Notes: generated by a model not told the origin, from the sequence alone. Positions 18,328-27,131 are shown, numbered from the stretch's first letter. The stretch: 64,000 nt of DNA from Phycicoccus sp. Root101 (GCF_001426245.1 NZ_LMCM01000009.1:248001-312000), one strand, 5' to 3'. Translations and numbers: made by a program.

Positions 18328-19821
18328 ATGTCGATCGCGAGCACCCCACCGACCACTCCCGAGAGCACGCCGGACCACGCGTTCCGCCGCACCGCTCCCC
18401 TCGCCCACGCCCGGGAGAACGCCCGTGAGCACCTCCGGGCCGTTCCGCCTCTGGTCGCGCCGGCCTCGCTGCCGCTGGGCGGTGCGGTCGAGCCCCTGCC
18501 GGCCGAGCTGCCCGTCCACCGGTCCGCCGACCTGCCCGCCGTGGTCTCGGCCGGGCTGGTGGTGCCCACGCTGAACGGCCCGGTCGACTACGCGAACTTC
18601 GACCACGCCGCCTCGACGCCGTCGCTCGTCAGCGTCAAGGCCGCCGTCGACAGCGCCCTGCGCACCTACTCCTCCGTGCACCGCGGCAACGGGTACGCCT
18701 CCAAGGTGACCAGCGCCTGGTACGAGCAGGCCCGTGAGGAGGTCGCGACCTTCGTCGGGGCCCGGCCCGGCGACGAGGTGGTCTTCACCCGCAACAGCAC
18801 CGACTCGTTCAACCTGCTGGCCCGCGCCCTGCCGCGCGACACCCAGGTCTTCGTCTTCGAGACCGAGCACCACGCCGCCCTGCTCCCGTGGAAGGCGCGC
18901 CAGACCACCCGCCTGCCCGTCCCCGGAAGCGCCGCCGACGCCGCGGTCCTGCTGCGCACGGCGCTGAAGAACCGCCACGGCCGCCACCGCCTCGTCGTCC
19001 TGACCGGCGCCTCCAACGTCACCGGCGAGGTCTGGCCGGTCCGCGAGCTCGCCGCGATCGCCCGCAAGGCCGGTGCCCGGGTCGTCCTCGACGCGGCGCA
19101 GTACGCCCCGCACCGCCGCGTGGACCTCGCCGAGCTCGGCGTCGACTACGTCGTCCTGTCCGGTCACAAGCTCTACGCGCCGTTCGGCGCCGGTGTCCTC
19201 GCGGGCCGCTCCGACTGGCTCGACGCGGCGACGCCCTACCTCGCCGGGGGCGGAGCGACCAGGGCCGTCACCGAGGACGGCGTCGCCTGGCACACCGGCT
19301 CGGCCCGCCACGAGGCCGGGAGCCCCAACGTCATCGGCGCGGTCGCCCTCGCCGCGGCCTGCCACGCCCTCCGCACCGGCGCCGCTGCGGTCGAGGCGCA
19401 CGAAGACGCCCTCGGCACCGCCCTCCTCGAGGGCCTGCGCGCCATCGACGGCGTCGAGACCTACTCGCTCTTCGGCGACGACCACGAGCGCGTCGCGGTC
19501 GCCACCTTCACGATCGACGGGCTCGACAGCTCGCTGGTGTCGGCGGCGCTGTCCGCCGAGCACGGGATCGGGGTCCGCGACGGGAAGTTCTGCGCGCACC
19601 TGTGCGTCGACACCCTCCTCGACGACCCGTATGGCGCAGGGTCCGGCACCGCGATCCGGGCCAGCGTCGGTCTGGGCACCACGGCCGAGCACGTCGAGCG
19701 CCTGCTCGCCGCGGTGGCCGACCTGGCTGCGAACGGACCACGGGCGGCCTACGAGGTCACGCCGCAGGGGTGGCTCCCGGTGGAGGACACCCGCGACCTG
19801 TCCCCCGCCCGCCCCTGGTAG
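18328..19821 (+). CDS. Cysteine desulfurase/selenocysteine-lyase-like class V aminotransferase
   Basis: 497 residues. A class V PLP-dependent enzyme with NFDHAASTPS near residue 90, histidines in FETEHHAALLPW, cofactor Asp in VVLDAAQYAPH and the Schiff-base lysine K281 in LSGHKLYAP. The region corresponding to the SufS catalytic cysteine reads KFCAHLC (C422, C426). A 75-residue Pro/Ala-rich N-terminal extension precedes the fold. SD AGGAG lies about 9 nt before ATG 18328. Because a SAM-IV riboswitch precedes it, a sulfur-amino-acid role is inferred: sulfur release from cysteine or a related thiol. No Suf scaffold genes are next to it, so housekeeping Fe-S assembly is less likely. Confidence 0.82.
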   Translation: MSIASTPPTTPESTPDHAFRRTAPLAHARENAREHLRAVPPLVAPASLPLGGAVEPLPAELPVHRSADLPAVVSAGLVVPTLNGPVDYANFDHAASTPSLVSVKAAVDSALRTYSSVHRGNGYASKVTSAWYEQAREEVATFVGARPGDEVVFTRNSTDSFNLLARALPRDTQVFVFETEHHAALLPWKARQTTRLPVPGSAADAAVLLRTALKNRHGRHRLVVLTGASNVTGEVWPVRELAAIARKAGARVVLDAAQYAPHRRVDLAELGVDYVVLSGHKLYAPFGAGVLAGRSDWLDAATPYLAGGGATRAVTEDGVAWHTGSARHEAGSPNVIGAVALAAACHALRTGAAAVEAHEDALGTALLEGLRAIDGVETYSLFGDDHERVAVATFTIDGLDSSLVSAALSAEHGIGVRDGKFCAHLCVDTLLDDPYGAGSGTAIRASVGLGTTAEHVERLLAAVADLAANGPRAAYEVTPQGWLPVEDTRDLSPARPW

Positions 19822-19842
19822 CAGCTCGCCCCTGGTGGGACA

Positions 19843-19862
19843 CGCGTCCCTGCGGGGACGCG
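19843..19862. terminator. Hairpin between convergent aminotransferase and RNase J genes
   Basis: CGCGTCCC (19843-19850) pairs with GGGACGCG (19855-19862) over a 4-nt loop, and a further GGGGACGCG copy follows at about 19871-19879 that could form an alternative stem. It lies between two convergent genes and lacks a U tract. Confidence 0.6.
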
Positions 19863-19881
19863 CCCCTGGCGGGGACGCGGC

Positions 19882-21567
19882 TCAGGCCTGGATGACCACC
19901 GGGATGATCATCGGGCGGCGACGGATCTTGCCGCCGACCCAGCTGCCGATCGCACGACGCATGACCTGCTCGAGCTGGTGGGGGTCGGTGATGCCCTTGC
20001 CGGTCGCCTCGGCGAGCGCCTGCTCGATCTTGGGGCGCACCTGGTTGAAGATCTCGTCGTCCTCGGCGAAGCCCCGGGCCTGGATCTCCGGGCCCGCGGC
20101 GACCTTGCCCGTGGCGGAGTCCATGACGACGATCACCGAGATGAACCCCTCGTCGCGCAGGATGCGGCGGTCCTTGAGCAGGGCCTCGTCGAACTCGCCC
20201 ACCGACGAACCGTCGACGTAGACGTACCCGCAGTCCACGGCGCCGACCACCTTCGCGACGCCGTCGACGAGGTCGACAACCACCCCGTCCTCGGCCAGGA
20301 CCACGCGCTCACGCGGCACCCCGGTCTGCACCGCGAGCTCGGCGTTCGCCACGAGGTGGCGCCACTCGCCGTGCACCGGCATGACGTTGCGCGGCTTGAC
20401 GATGTTGTAGCAGTAGAGGAGCTCGCCGGCGCTGGCGTGACCCGAGACGTGGACCTTCGCGTTGCCCTTGTGGACGACGGCGGCGCCCAGGCGCATCAGG
20501 CCGTTGATGACGCGGTAGACGGCGTTCTCGTTGCCGGGGATGAGCGAGGACGCCATGAGGACGGTGTCGCCGGGCCCCACGTCGATGCGGTGGTCGCGGT
20601 TGGCCATGCGGGAGAGGGCCGCCATCGGCTCTCCCTGCGAACCCGTGCAGATGAGGACGACCTGGTGGTCGGGGAAGTTGTCGAGCTTCTTGACGTCGAC
20701 GAGCACCCCGTCGGGGACGTGCAGGTAACCGAGCTCGGCCGCGATCCCCATGTTGCGCACCATGGAGCGACCGACCATGGCGACCTTGCGCCCGGCCTTC
20801 TCCGCGGCGTCGAGCACCTGCTGGACGCGGTGCACGTGCGAGGAGAAGCAGGCGACGATGATCCGGCGCTCGGCGTCGCGGAAGACCTTGTCGATGGCCG
20901 GCGCGATGTCCTTCTCCGGGGTGGTGAACCCCGGCACCTCGGCGTTGGTCGAGTCGGTCATGAAGAGGTCGACGCCCTCTTCACCGAGACGGGCGAACGC
21001 GCGCAGGTCGGTGAGCCTGCCGTCGAGCGGCAGCTGGTCCATCTTGAAGTCGCCCGTGTGCAGGATCGTCCCGGCCGGGGTCCGGACGAACACCGCGAGC
21101 GCATCGGGGATGGAGTGGTTGACGGCGACGAACTCGCAGTCGAACACCCCGAGCTTCTCGCGCATCCCCTCCTTCACCCCGAGCGCGTACGGGGTGATCC
21201 GGTGCTCCTTGAGCTTGGCCTCGACCAGCGCCAGGGTCAGCATCGAGCCGACGACCGGGATGTCCTTCTTGAGCTTGAGCAGGTAGGGCACGGCACCGAT
21301 GTGGTCCTCGTGGCCGTGCGTGAGGACGATGGCCTGGACCTGGTCGAGGCGGTCCTCGATGTACTCGAAGTCGGGCAGGATCAGGTCGACGCCCGGGTGG
21401 TGGTCCTCGGGGAACAGGACGCCGCAGTCGATGATCAGCAGCTGGCCGGCGTGCTCGATGACGGCCATGTTGCGACCCACCTCGCCGAGGCCACCGAGGG
21501 CGACGACGCGGACGCCGTTCGGGTCGAGCTGGGGCGGTGAGGTCAGCTCGGGGTGCGGGTGGCTCAC
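19882..21567 (-). CDS. rnj: Ribonuclease J
   Basis: 561 residues, beta-lactamase/beta-CASP fold. Metal motif LTHGHEDHIGAVPYLL, NHSIPDALAVFVRTPAGTILHTGDFK, MTDSTNAEVPGFT, the beta-CASP motifs CTGSQGEPMAALSR and VHVSGHASAGEL, and MPVHGEWRHL. RNase J is a 5'-3' exo- and endonuclease of mRNA decay and rRNA maturation. The GTG start at 21567 overlaps the dapA stop (GTGA). A longer in-frame reading to 21939 only translates dapA in another frame. The dapA-rnj pair is conserved in actinobacteria. Confidence 0.95.
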   Translation of the reverse strand: MSHPHPELTSPPQLDPNGVRVVALGGLGEVGRNMAVIEHAGQLLIIDCGVLFPEDHHPGVDLILPDFEYIEDRLDQVQAIVLTHGHEDHIGAVPYLLKLKKDIPVVGSMLTLALVEAKLKEHRITPYALGVKEGMREKLGVFDCEFVAVNHSIPDALAVFVRTPAGTILHTGDFKMDQLPLDGRLTDLRAFARLGEEGVDLFMTDSTNAEVPGFTTPEKDIAPAIDKVFRDAERRIIVACFSSHVHRVQQVLDAAEKAGRKVAMVGRSMVRNMGIAAELGYLHVPDGVLVDVKKLDNFPDHQVVLICTGSQGEPMAALSRMANRDHRIDVGPGDTVLMASSLIPGNENAVYRVINGLMRLGAAVVHKGNAKVHVSGHASAGELLYCYNIVKPRNVMPVHGEWRHLVANAELAVQTGVPRERVVLAEDGVVVDLVDGVAKVVGAVDCGYVYVDGSSVGEFDEALLKDRRILRDEGFISVIVVMDSATGKVAAGPEIQARGFAEDDEIFNQVRPKIEQALAEATGKGITDPHQLEQVMRRAIGSWVGGKIRRRPMIIPVVIQA

Positions 21568-22454
21568 AGCAGACCCGACTCCTTCAGGCCCGCCCTCAGC
21601 AGCTCGAGGTGCTCCGGAGGGGACTCGACCAGCGGCAGGCGCACCGTCGCGTGCTCGATCACGCCCAGCTCGACGAGCGCCGCCTTGGCCATGATCGCGC
21701 CCTGCGACGTGCTCATGATCGCGTCGACCGCCGGGATGAGGCGCTGGTGGATGACTCGGGCCGCCGCGAGGTCGCCGCGGTCGACGGCCTCGATCATCGC
21801 GGCATACTCGCGTCCGGCGACGTGGCCGACGACGCTCACCGTGCCGATGGCGCCCATGGCCAGCCACGGCAGCGTGGTCGCGTCCTCGCCCGAGTAGTAC
21901 AGCAGGTCGGTCGAGGCCATGACCTTGGTCGTCGACCACGCCTCGCCCTTGGCGTCCTTGACGGCCACGATGCTCGGCACGGTGGCCAGCTCGGCAAGGG
22001 TCTCCGGGGTGAACGGGATGGCCGTGCGTCCGGGGATGTCGTAGAGCATGACGGGCAGGTCGGTCACCCCGGCGACCGCGCGGCAGTGCGCGACGACCCC
22101 GGCCTGGGTGGGCTTGTTGTAGTAGGGCGTGACGAGCAGCAGCCCGGTCGCGCCGGCATGCTGCGCGCGCCCGGCCATCTCGACGCTGTGCGCGGTGGCG
22201 TTCGAACCGACGCCCGCGACGACGGCGGCCCGGCCACCGACGGCCTCGGCGACGAGGCTGACCATCTCGAGGCTCTCGTCGTCGGTGAGGGTGGCGGACT
22301 CACCGGTGGTGCCGTTGACGACGATGCCGTCGTGCCCGGTGTCCACGAGGTGCTGGGCGACCCGCTTGGCACCTTCGGCGTCGACGCTCCCGTCGGGCCG
22401 CATCGGCGTGATCATGGCTGTCAGGAGGCGACCGAACGGAGACGCTGTGCTCAT
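21564..22454 (-). CDS. dapA: 4-hydroxy-tetrahydrodipicolinate synthase
   Basis: 296 residues, a TIM-barrel class I aldolase of the usual DapA length. Signature segments are VVNGTTGESATLTDDE, the catalytic tyrosine in VMLYDIPGRT and the Schiff-base lysine in IVAVKDAKGE. It condenses pyruvate with aspartate semialdehyde in the diaminopimelate/lysine pathway; the next pathway enzyme, dapB, is 4 kb away. The ATG is 6 nt after a TAGCCT box (minus strand, 22466-22461), so the dapA-rnj transcript is likely leaderless. Confidence 0.96.
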   Translation of the reverse strand: MSTASPFGRLLTAMITPMRPDGSVDAEGAKRVAQHLVDTGHDGIVVNGTTGESATLTDDESLEMVSLVAEAVGGRAAVVAGVGSNATAHSVEMAGRAQHAGATGLLLVTPYYNKPTQAGVVAHCRAVAGVTDLPVMLYDIPGRTAIPFTPETLAELATVPSIVAVKDAKGEAWSTTKVMASTDLLYYSGEDATTLPWLAMGAIGTVSVVGHVAGREYAAMIEAVDRGDLAAARVIHQRLIPAVDAIMSTSQGAIMAKAALVELGVIEHATVRLPLVESPPEHLELLRAGLKESGLL

Positions 22455-22460
22455 ACCCGC

Positions 22461-22466
22461 AGGCTA
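22461..22466 (-). promoter_or_regulatory. -10 box of dapA-rnj (leaderless)
   Basis: TAGCCT on the minus strand, 6 nt from the dapA ATG at 22454. Confidence 0.6.
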
Positions 22467-22599
22467 TCGCTCCGCGGCGGCGGCCCAGCGCCCTGCTCGT
22501 GCCGCGACACCGACATTGGCGGGATCCCTGTGCTGCGCGACCGGATCATCGCCGGGACCGCCTGTCGGTATGGCGCCGGGTCCCGTCGCCGCGCGGTGT

Positions 22600-22605
22600 T
22601 AGGTT
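22600..22605 (+). promoter_or_regulatory. -10 box of thyA (leaderless)
   Basis: TAGGTT, separated by the six bases GCCGTC from the thyA GTG at 22612. Its position decides the start codon, as there is no Shine-Dalgarno. Confidence 0.6.
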
Positions 22606-22611
22606 GCCGTC

Positions 22612-23403
22612 GTGCAGCAGTACCTGGACCTCCTCGACCACGTGATGACGACCGGGACGGACAAGTCCGACCGGACGGGGACGGGCACGCGCTCGGTCTT
22701 CGGCTACCAGATGCGGTTCGACCTCTCCGAGGGCTTCCCGGTCCTGACGACCAAGAAGCTGCACCTCAAGTCGATCATCGGTGAGCTGCTGTGGTTCCTG
22801 CGCGGCGACTCGAACGTCCGCTGGCTGCAGGAGCGCGGCATCTCGATCTGGGACGAGTGGGCCGACGAGAACGGCGACCTCGGGCCCGTCTACGGCTACC
22901 AGTGGCGCTCCTGGCCGACGCCCGACGGCGGCCACGTCGACCAGATCGCCAAGGTCATCGACGCCATCCGGACCAACCCCGACTCGCGCCGCCACATCGT
23001 CTCGGCGTGGAACGTCGCCGACGTCGACTCGATGGCCCTGCCGCCCTGTCACACGATGTTCCAGTTCTACGTCGCCGACGGCCGGCTCTCCTGCCAGCTC
23101 TACCAGCGCTCCGCAGACATCTTCCTCGGCGTGCCCTTCAACATCGCGTCGTACGCCCTGCTCACGATGATGGTCGCCCAGATCTGCGACCTCGAGCCCG
23201 GCGACTTCGTGCACACCCTCGGCGACGCGCACCTGTACTCCAACCACGTGGAGCAGGCGAAGCTGCAGCTCACCCGTGAGCCGCTCCCCCTGCCCCGCAT
23301 GGTCATCGCGAAGGGCAAGCAGATCGACGAGTTCGACCTCGGTGACTTCGAGCTGGTCGGGTACGAGGCGCACCCCTCGATCAAGGCGCCCATCGCCGTC
23401 TGA
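22612..23403 (+). CDS. thyA: Thymidylate synthase ThyA
   Basis: 263 residues, the same length as the E. coli enzyme. Catalytic cysteine C146 in [13 protein letters not shown], the folate/nucleotide site RRHIVSAWN, and [20 protein letters not shown]. It methylates dUMP to dTMP using methylene-tetrahydrofolate, producing dihydrofolate that the next gene, folA, regenerates. It starts with GTG directly behind a leaderless -10 box. ThyA rather than the flavin-dependent ThyX occupies this locus. Confidence 0.98.
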   Translation: MQQYLDLLDHVMTTGTDKSDRTGTGTRSVFGYQMRFDLSEGFPVLTTKKLHLKSIIGELLWFLRGDSNVRWLQERGISIWDEWADENGDLGPVYGYQWRSWPTPDGGHVDQIAKVIDAIRTNPDSRRHIVSAWNVADVDSMALPPCHTMFQFYVADGRLSCQLYQRSADIFLGVPFNIASYALLTMMVAQICDLEPGDFVHTLGDAHLYSNHVEQAKLQLTREPLPLPRMVIAKGKQIDEFDLGDFELVGYEAHPSIKAPIAV

Positions 23404-23420
23404 GCGGTCACCCCACGGCA

Positions 23421-23426
23421 TACCCT
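23421..23426 (+). promoter_or_regulatory. -10 box of folA (leaderless)
   Basis: TACCCT followed by six bases and the folA ATG at 23433, inside the 29-bp thyA-folA gap. The same CGGCATACCCTGTC string recurs before the FAD oxidase gene near 57011. Confidence 0.6.
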
Positions 23427-23432
23427 GTCGGC

Positions 23433-23900
23433 ATGACGAACGTGACCCTCATCGCGGCGGTCGGGCGCAACGGCGTCATCGGTGCCGACAACGACATGCC
23501 CTGGCACCTGCCCGAGGACTTCGCCTTCTTCAAACGCTCCACGATGGGGCACCCGATGGTCATGGGGCGCAAGACGTTCGACTCGATCGGGCGGGTGCTG
23601 CCAGGTCGCCGCACCATCGTCGTCACCCGCCAGGCGGACTGGTCGCACGCCGACGTCGAGACGGCCCACTCGCTCAGCGAGGCGCTGTCGCTGGCAGGGC
23701 CGGTGAACGAGGTGTTCGTCTGCGGTGGCGGGCAGGTCTACGCCGAGGCGATGCCGTGGGCGCACCGGCTGCTCATCACCGAGGTGGACCAGTCCCCCGA
23801 GGGCGACGTCCGGTTCCCCGAGATCGACCCGACGCACTGGCAGGAGACCGCGCGCGAGGACCGTGACGGCTTCAGCTGGGTCACCTATGAGCGCGGCTGA
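23433..23900 (+). CDS. folA: Dihydrofolate reductase
   Basis: 155 residues. Folate and NADPH motifs: IAAVGRNGVIGADNDMPWHL, MGRKTFDSIGRVLPGR, and VFVCGGGQVYAEAMP. It reduces dihydrofolate produced by ThyA. Probably expressed both from the thyA transcript and from its own leaderless promoter. The protein ends SWVTYERG, the usual end of the fold. Confidence 0.97.
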   Translation: MTNVTLIAAVGRNGVIGADNDMPWHLPEDFAFFKRSTMGHPMVMGRKTFDSIGRVLPGRRTIVVTRQADWSHADVETAHSLSEALSLAGPVNEVFVCGGGQVYAEAMPWAHRLLITEVDQSPEGDVRFPEIDPTHWQETAREDRDGFSWVTYERG

Positions 23901-23934
23901 GGGAGCGCGTCGACGGGGTGCGAGGATGGCCGGC

Positions 23935-24540
23935 ATGAGCCACCCGCACGACCACTCCCACCAGCACGACCAGACCCCGGGGCCGCTGGCCGACGCGAGC
24001 GTGCGCACCGCTCGGGAGACCGACGCGCCTGCCGTGGGTTTCGTCCAGGCCGTGGTGTGGCGCGAGGCGTATGCCGACGTGGTCCCGGCCGAGGTGCTCG
24101 AGGCCTTCGAGCCCAACGCCTTCGCCAGCGCGTGGCGCCAGTCGCTCGCCTCGCCACCGCAGGGCGTCTACCGCCTGCTCGCGGCCTGCGCCGGTGACCA
24201 GGTCGTCGGGTTCGCCTCCATCGGTCCGAGCCAGGACCCCGACGCCGGAGGTGCGACGGGCGAGGTCTCGGCCCTCGCCGTCCACCCACAGGCTCGTCGC
24301 GCCGGGCACGGCTCACGCCTGCTCAACGCCGCGGTGGACACCCTCCGGGGTGCTGGTGCCGACACCCTGCACACCTGGGTGCTGGCCACCGACGAGGCGA
24401 CCCGGGCGTTCCTGTCCGCCTCGGGCCTGCACCCCGACGGCGCCTTCCGCGACCGGGTGGTCTCGCCCGAGGGTGACACCGCCCGTGAGGTGCGCCTCGT
24501 CGCCGACATCCGGCCCGACGGGGAGCCCGACGGCCCGTGA
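23935..24540 (+). CDS. GNAT-family N-acetyltransferase with His-rich N-terminus
   Basis: 201 residues. The N-terminus reads MSHPHDHSHQHDQ, a likely metal-binding His/Asp stretch, followed by a GNAT fold (about 25-185) with the acetyl-CoA loop VHPQARRAGHGSRLLNAA and preceding EVSALAV. Substrate unknown. The start at 23935 is preferred because a GAGGAT element ends 7 nt upstream; an ATG three codons earlier is possible. Its TGA overlaps the GTG of azlC (GTGA), so it belongs to the azlCD transcript. Confidence 0.82.
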   Translation: MSHPHDHSHQHDQTPGPLADASVRTARETDAPAVGFVQAVVWREAYADVVPAEVLEAFEPNAFASAWRQSLASPPQGVYRLLAACAGDQVVGFASIGPSQDPDAGGATGEVSALAVHPQARRAGHGSRLLNAAVDTLRGAGADTLHTWVLATDEATRAFLSASGLHPDGAFRDRVVSPEGDTAREVRLVADIRPDGEPDGP

Positions 24541-25268
24541 CGGCGGCCCTCGCGCCCGGGCGACGCCGGGCCGTGCTGCGCCAGTCGCTGTCCGTGGCGG
24601 TGGCCACCGGGGCGTACGGCATCAGCTTCGGCGCCCTGTCGGTGGCGGCGGGGCTGACCATCCTCCAGACGCAGGCCCTGTCGCTGCTGCTGTTCTCCGG
24701 TGGGTCGCAGTTCGCGTTCGTCGGCGTCCTGGCAGCGGGTCCGGCCGGTGCGCCGGCGGCGATCGCGACCTCGACCCTGCTGGGGGTGCGCAACGGGTTG
24801 TACGGCCTGCAGGTCTCCCGCCTGCTCGGGGTCCGCGGAGCCCGCCGCGTCGCCGCCGCCCACCTCACGATTGACGAGTCGACCGCGGTCGGCGTCGCCC
24901 AACCCGAGGCCCCGGCGGGCCGGATCGGCTTCTGGGCCACCGGCATCGGTGTCTTCGTCCTCTGGAACCTCGCCACCCTCGTCGGCGCACTGGCGGGCGA
25001 CGCGATGGGTGATCCGCGCACCTACGGTCTCGACGCTGCCGCGGCTGCCGCGTTCTGCGCGCTGCTGTGGCCCCGGCTCAGGTCGGCCGACGCGTTCGCG
25101 ATCGCCGCGGCCAGCGCGGTGGTCGCGGTCCTGCTGGCCCCGCACGCCCCCGCCGGGGTGCCGGTGCTGGTCGCTGCGACGACCGCCCTCGCCGCCGGCC
25201 TGTGGCGCCGGGCGCACCGGGACCCGCCGCCACCGCACCACTGGGACGGCGAGGGGGAACCGACGTGA
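24537..25268 (+). CDS. azlC: AzlC-family branched-chain amino acid exporter, large subunit
   Basis: 243 residues with about eight hydrophobic segments. AzlC family features include the early GAYGISFGALSVAAGL and LLLFSGGSQFAFVGV segments and STLLGVRNGLYGLQVS. With its small partner it exports branched-chain amino acids or analogues. It starts with GTG overlapping the preceding GNAT stop and ends overlapping azlD, so three proteins are coupled. The C-terminal 20 residues are Pro/His-rich and cytoplasmic. Confidence 0.9.
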   Translation: MTAALAPGRRRAVLRQSLSVAVATGAYGISFGALSVAAGLTILQTQALSLLLFSGGSQFAFVGVLAAGPAGAPAAIATSTLLGVRNGLYGLQVSRLLGVRGARRVAAAHLTIDESTAVGVAQPEAPAGRIGFWATGIGVFVLWNLATLVGALAGDAMGDPRTYGLDAAAAAAFCALLWPRLRSADAFAIAAASAVVAVLLAPHAPAGVPVLVAATTALAAGLWRRAHRDPPPPHHWDGEGEPT

Positions 25269-25579
25269 CCACCTGGACCGCCGTCCTGCTGGCGTCCGCG
25301 CTGGCCTTCGCCCTGAAGTACCTCGGTCACCTCGTCCCGGCGAGCTGGCTCGACGGGGAACGCACTACCCGCATCACCTCGGCCCTGCCGATCGCGCTCC
25401 TCGCGGCCCTCGTGGGGGTGCAGACCCTGACGACCAGGTCGGGCGGGGTCGTGGTCGACTCCCGTGCCGCGGCGGTGGGGGTGGCCATCGTGGCCCTGCT
25501 GCTGCGCGCGCCGTTCATCGTGGTCGTCGTGCTCGCCGCTGCCGTCGCGGCGGGGCTGCGCGCGCTGGGCCTCCCCTAG
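25265..25579 (+). CDS. azlD: AzlD-family exporter small subunit
   Basis: 104 residues, four hydrophobic segments, typical AzlD size. The segment FALKYLGHLVPASWLDGERT and the hydrophobic TSALPIALLAALVGVQTL match the family. It pairs with AzlC to form the amino-acid exporter. GTG start overlapping the azlC stop. The convergent VOC gene ends 19 bp downstream, with no clear hairpin in the gap. Confidence 0.88.
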   Translation: MTTWTAVLLASALAFALKYLGHLVPASWLDGERTTRITSALPIALLAALVGVQTLTTRSGGVVVDSRAAAVGVAIVALLLRAPFIVVVVLAAAVAAGLRALGLP

Positions 25580-25598
25580 CGACCGGGTCCGACCCGCG

Positions 25599-25967
25599 TC
25601 ACGGCCACTCGAGGGCGTCCTCGACGAACCGGTCCCCCGTCTGGATCCCGACCACGCAGAACACGACACCGCCGGGGTCGGCCATGACCACGTACCCGTC
25701 GCGCTGCTCGACCACCGTGGCACCAAGGGCGGTCAGCCGGGCCACCTCGGCGGGGATGTCGTCCGACTCGATGTCGAGGTGGACCCTCGGGCCCCCTTGC
25801 CCGAGGCGCTGGACCTCGAGGTTGAGGCCGCCGACCTCCCCGACCGAGGCGTACGGCCCCTCCTGGGTCGGTCGGATGCCCTGCACGCCCGACCAGAACG
25901 CCACGCTCTGGTCGAAGTGCTCCGCGCCATGGTCGATGAGGACGATGCCGATGCGTGAACGGTGCAT
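25599..25967 (-). CDS. VOC-superfamily (glyoxalase/bleomycin-resistance-like) protein
   Basis: 122 residues with the paired beta-alpha-beta-beta-beta units of the vicinal oxygen chelate fold: RIGIVLIDHGAEHFDQSVAFW in the first half, VHLDIESDDIPAEVARL and the ending VVMADPGGVVFCVVG in the second. Members are metal-dependent enzymes or ligand-sequestering proteins; substrate unknown. The ATG is 6 nt after TACGGT (minus strand, 25979-25974), so it is probably leaderless and monocistronic. It may be a true stand-alone gene rather than part of the azl or dap groups. Confidence 0.85.
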   Translation of the reverse strand: MHRSRIGIVLIDHGAEHFDQSVAFWSGVQGIRPTQEGPYASVGEVGGLNLEVQRLGQGGPRVHLDIESDDIPAEVARLTALGATVVEQRDGYVVMADPGGVVFCVVGIQTGDRFVEDALEWP

Positions 25968-26014
25968 GCCTCCACCGTAGGACCGACCGGAAGGGGGCGG
26001 GAGGGTCGGACTGC

Positions 26015-26362
26015 TCAGTCCTGGGTGGCCCGCCAGGCCCGCACCGCGGCGCGGTAGTGCGCCTGCTCCCCCTTGCGGTCCCGGGCGACCCGGCACGCCT
26101 CCGCCTGCTCGAGCTCGGTCGCCCACGTCCCCTGCGCCCCGGACTCGTTGGCCTGCGCCATCATCCGCGAACCGTCGCGCGCCAGGAGGACCAGCGGCGC
26201 GATCGCCACGAGCGCGACGACCGGGATGAGCACGACGCCGAGGCCGAGCAGGATCGAGGCCGGCCGGCCGTCGGCGATGAGGGCGACCCCGCGCCAGCCG
26301 ATCGTCGCCGAGTAGAACACCAGCACGAGGATCGTGATGAGTGCGGTGACCTTCTCGCGCAC
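26015..26362 (-). CDS. Conserved two-helix membrane protein downstream of dapB
   Basis: 115 residues. Two hydrophobic helices (about residues 6-25 and 36-62), then a soluble C-terminal half rich in Ala, Glu and Arg (ELEQAEACRVARDRKGEQAH). I do not recognise a function. A membrane protein of this type often follows dapB in actinobacteria. GTG start immediately after the dapB TGA (TGAGTG), so it is co-translated with dapB. Confidence 0.75.
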   Translation of the reverse strand: MREKVTALITILVLVFYSATIGWRGVALIADGRPASILLGLGVVLIPVVALVAIAPLVLLARDGSRMMAQANESGAQGTWATELEQAEACRVARDRKGEQAHYRAAVRAWRATQD

Positions 26363-27115
26363 TCAGTCGTCCAGACCGAGGACGTGCTCGAGACCCACCG
26401 TGAGCCCGGGGTGGTCGCCGACGGCGCGCACCCCGGCCAGGACACCGGGCATGAACGACGTGCGGTCGAAGGAGTCGTGGCGCAGCGTGAGCATCTCCCC
26501 CACGCCACCGAGCAGCACCTCCTGGTGCGCCACGAGGCCGCGCAGGCGCACCGAGTGCACGGGTATGCCGTCGACCCGCGCGCCGCGGGCGCCGTCCGGG
26601 TCCTGCGTGGTCGCGTCAGGGACGTCGCCGATCCCGGCCTCGGCCCGAGCCGCGGCGATGAGGGAGGCCGTCCGGGCCGCGGTCCCCGAGGGGGCGTCCA
26701 CCTTGGCGGGGTGGTGCAGCTCGATGACCTCGACGGACTCGTAGAACCGGGCCGCCTCCTGCGCGAAGCGCATCATGAGGATGGCGCCGATCGCGAAGTT
26801 GGGGGCGATGAGCACACCCACCTCGGGGTGCTCGGCCAGCGTCTCACGCAGGGCCGCCAGACGGGGCTCGTCCCAACCGGTCGTGCCGACGACGACGTGG
26901 ACACCCTGCTCGACGCAGTGGCGCACGTTCGCGGGCGAGGCGTCGGGGACGGAGAACTCGACGACGACCCCGGCACCGGCGAGGTCGCCGAGCTCGTCCC
27001 CCTGGTCGAACCGCCCGACCAGCTCGAGGCCGTCCGCCGACTCGACGGCGCGGCACACCTCGGCGCCCATCCGTCCGGCTGCACCGATCACGGCCACGCG
27101 GGTCGACTCGCTCAT
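26363..27115 (-). CDS. dapB: 4-hydroxy-tetrahydrodipicolinate reductase
   Basis: 250 residues. NAD(P) motif VAVIGAAGRMGAEV, VVVGTTGW, APNFAIGAILMM and the signature IELHHPAKVDAPSGTA, with H-H-x3-K as catalytic residues. It reduces the DapA product in diaminopimelate/lysine synthesis. The ATG is 7 nt from TACGCT (minus strand, 27128-27123). Its promoter directly abuts the terminator of the upstream nuclease gene. Confidence 0.97.
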   Translation of the reverse strand: MSESTRVAVIGAAGRMGAEVCRAVESADGLELVGRFDQGDELGDLAGAGVVVEFSVPDASPANVRHCVEQGVHVVVGTTGWDEPRLAALRETLAEHPEVGVLIAPNFAIGAILMMRFAQEAARFYESVEVIELHHPAKVDAPSGTAARTASLIAAARAEAGIGDVPDATTQDPDGARGARVDGIPVHSVRLRGLVAHQEVLLGGVGEMLTLRHDSFDRTSFMPGVLAGVRAVGDHPGLTVGLEHVLGLDD

Positions 27116-27122
27116 GCCCGCC

Positions 27123-27128
27123 AGCGTA
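27123..27128 (-). promoter_or_regulatory. -10 box of dapB (leaderless)
   Basis: TACGCT on the minus strand, 7 nt from the ATG at 27115. Confidence 0.6.
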
Positions 27129-27131
27129 GCG

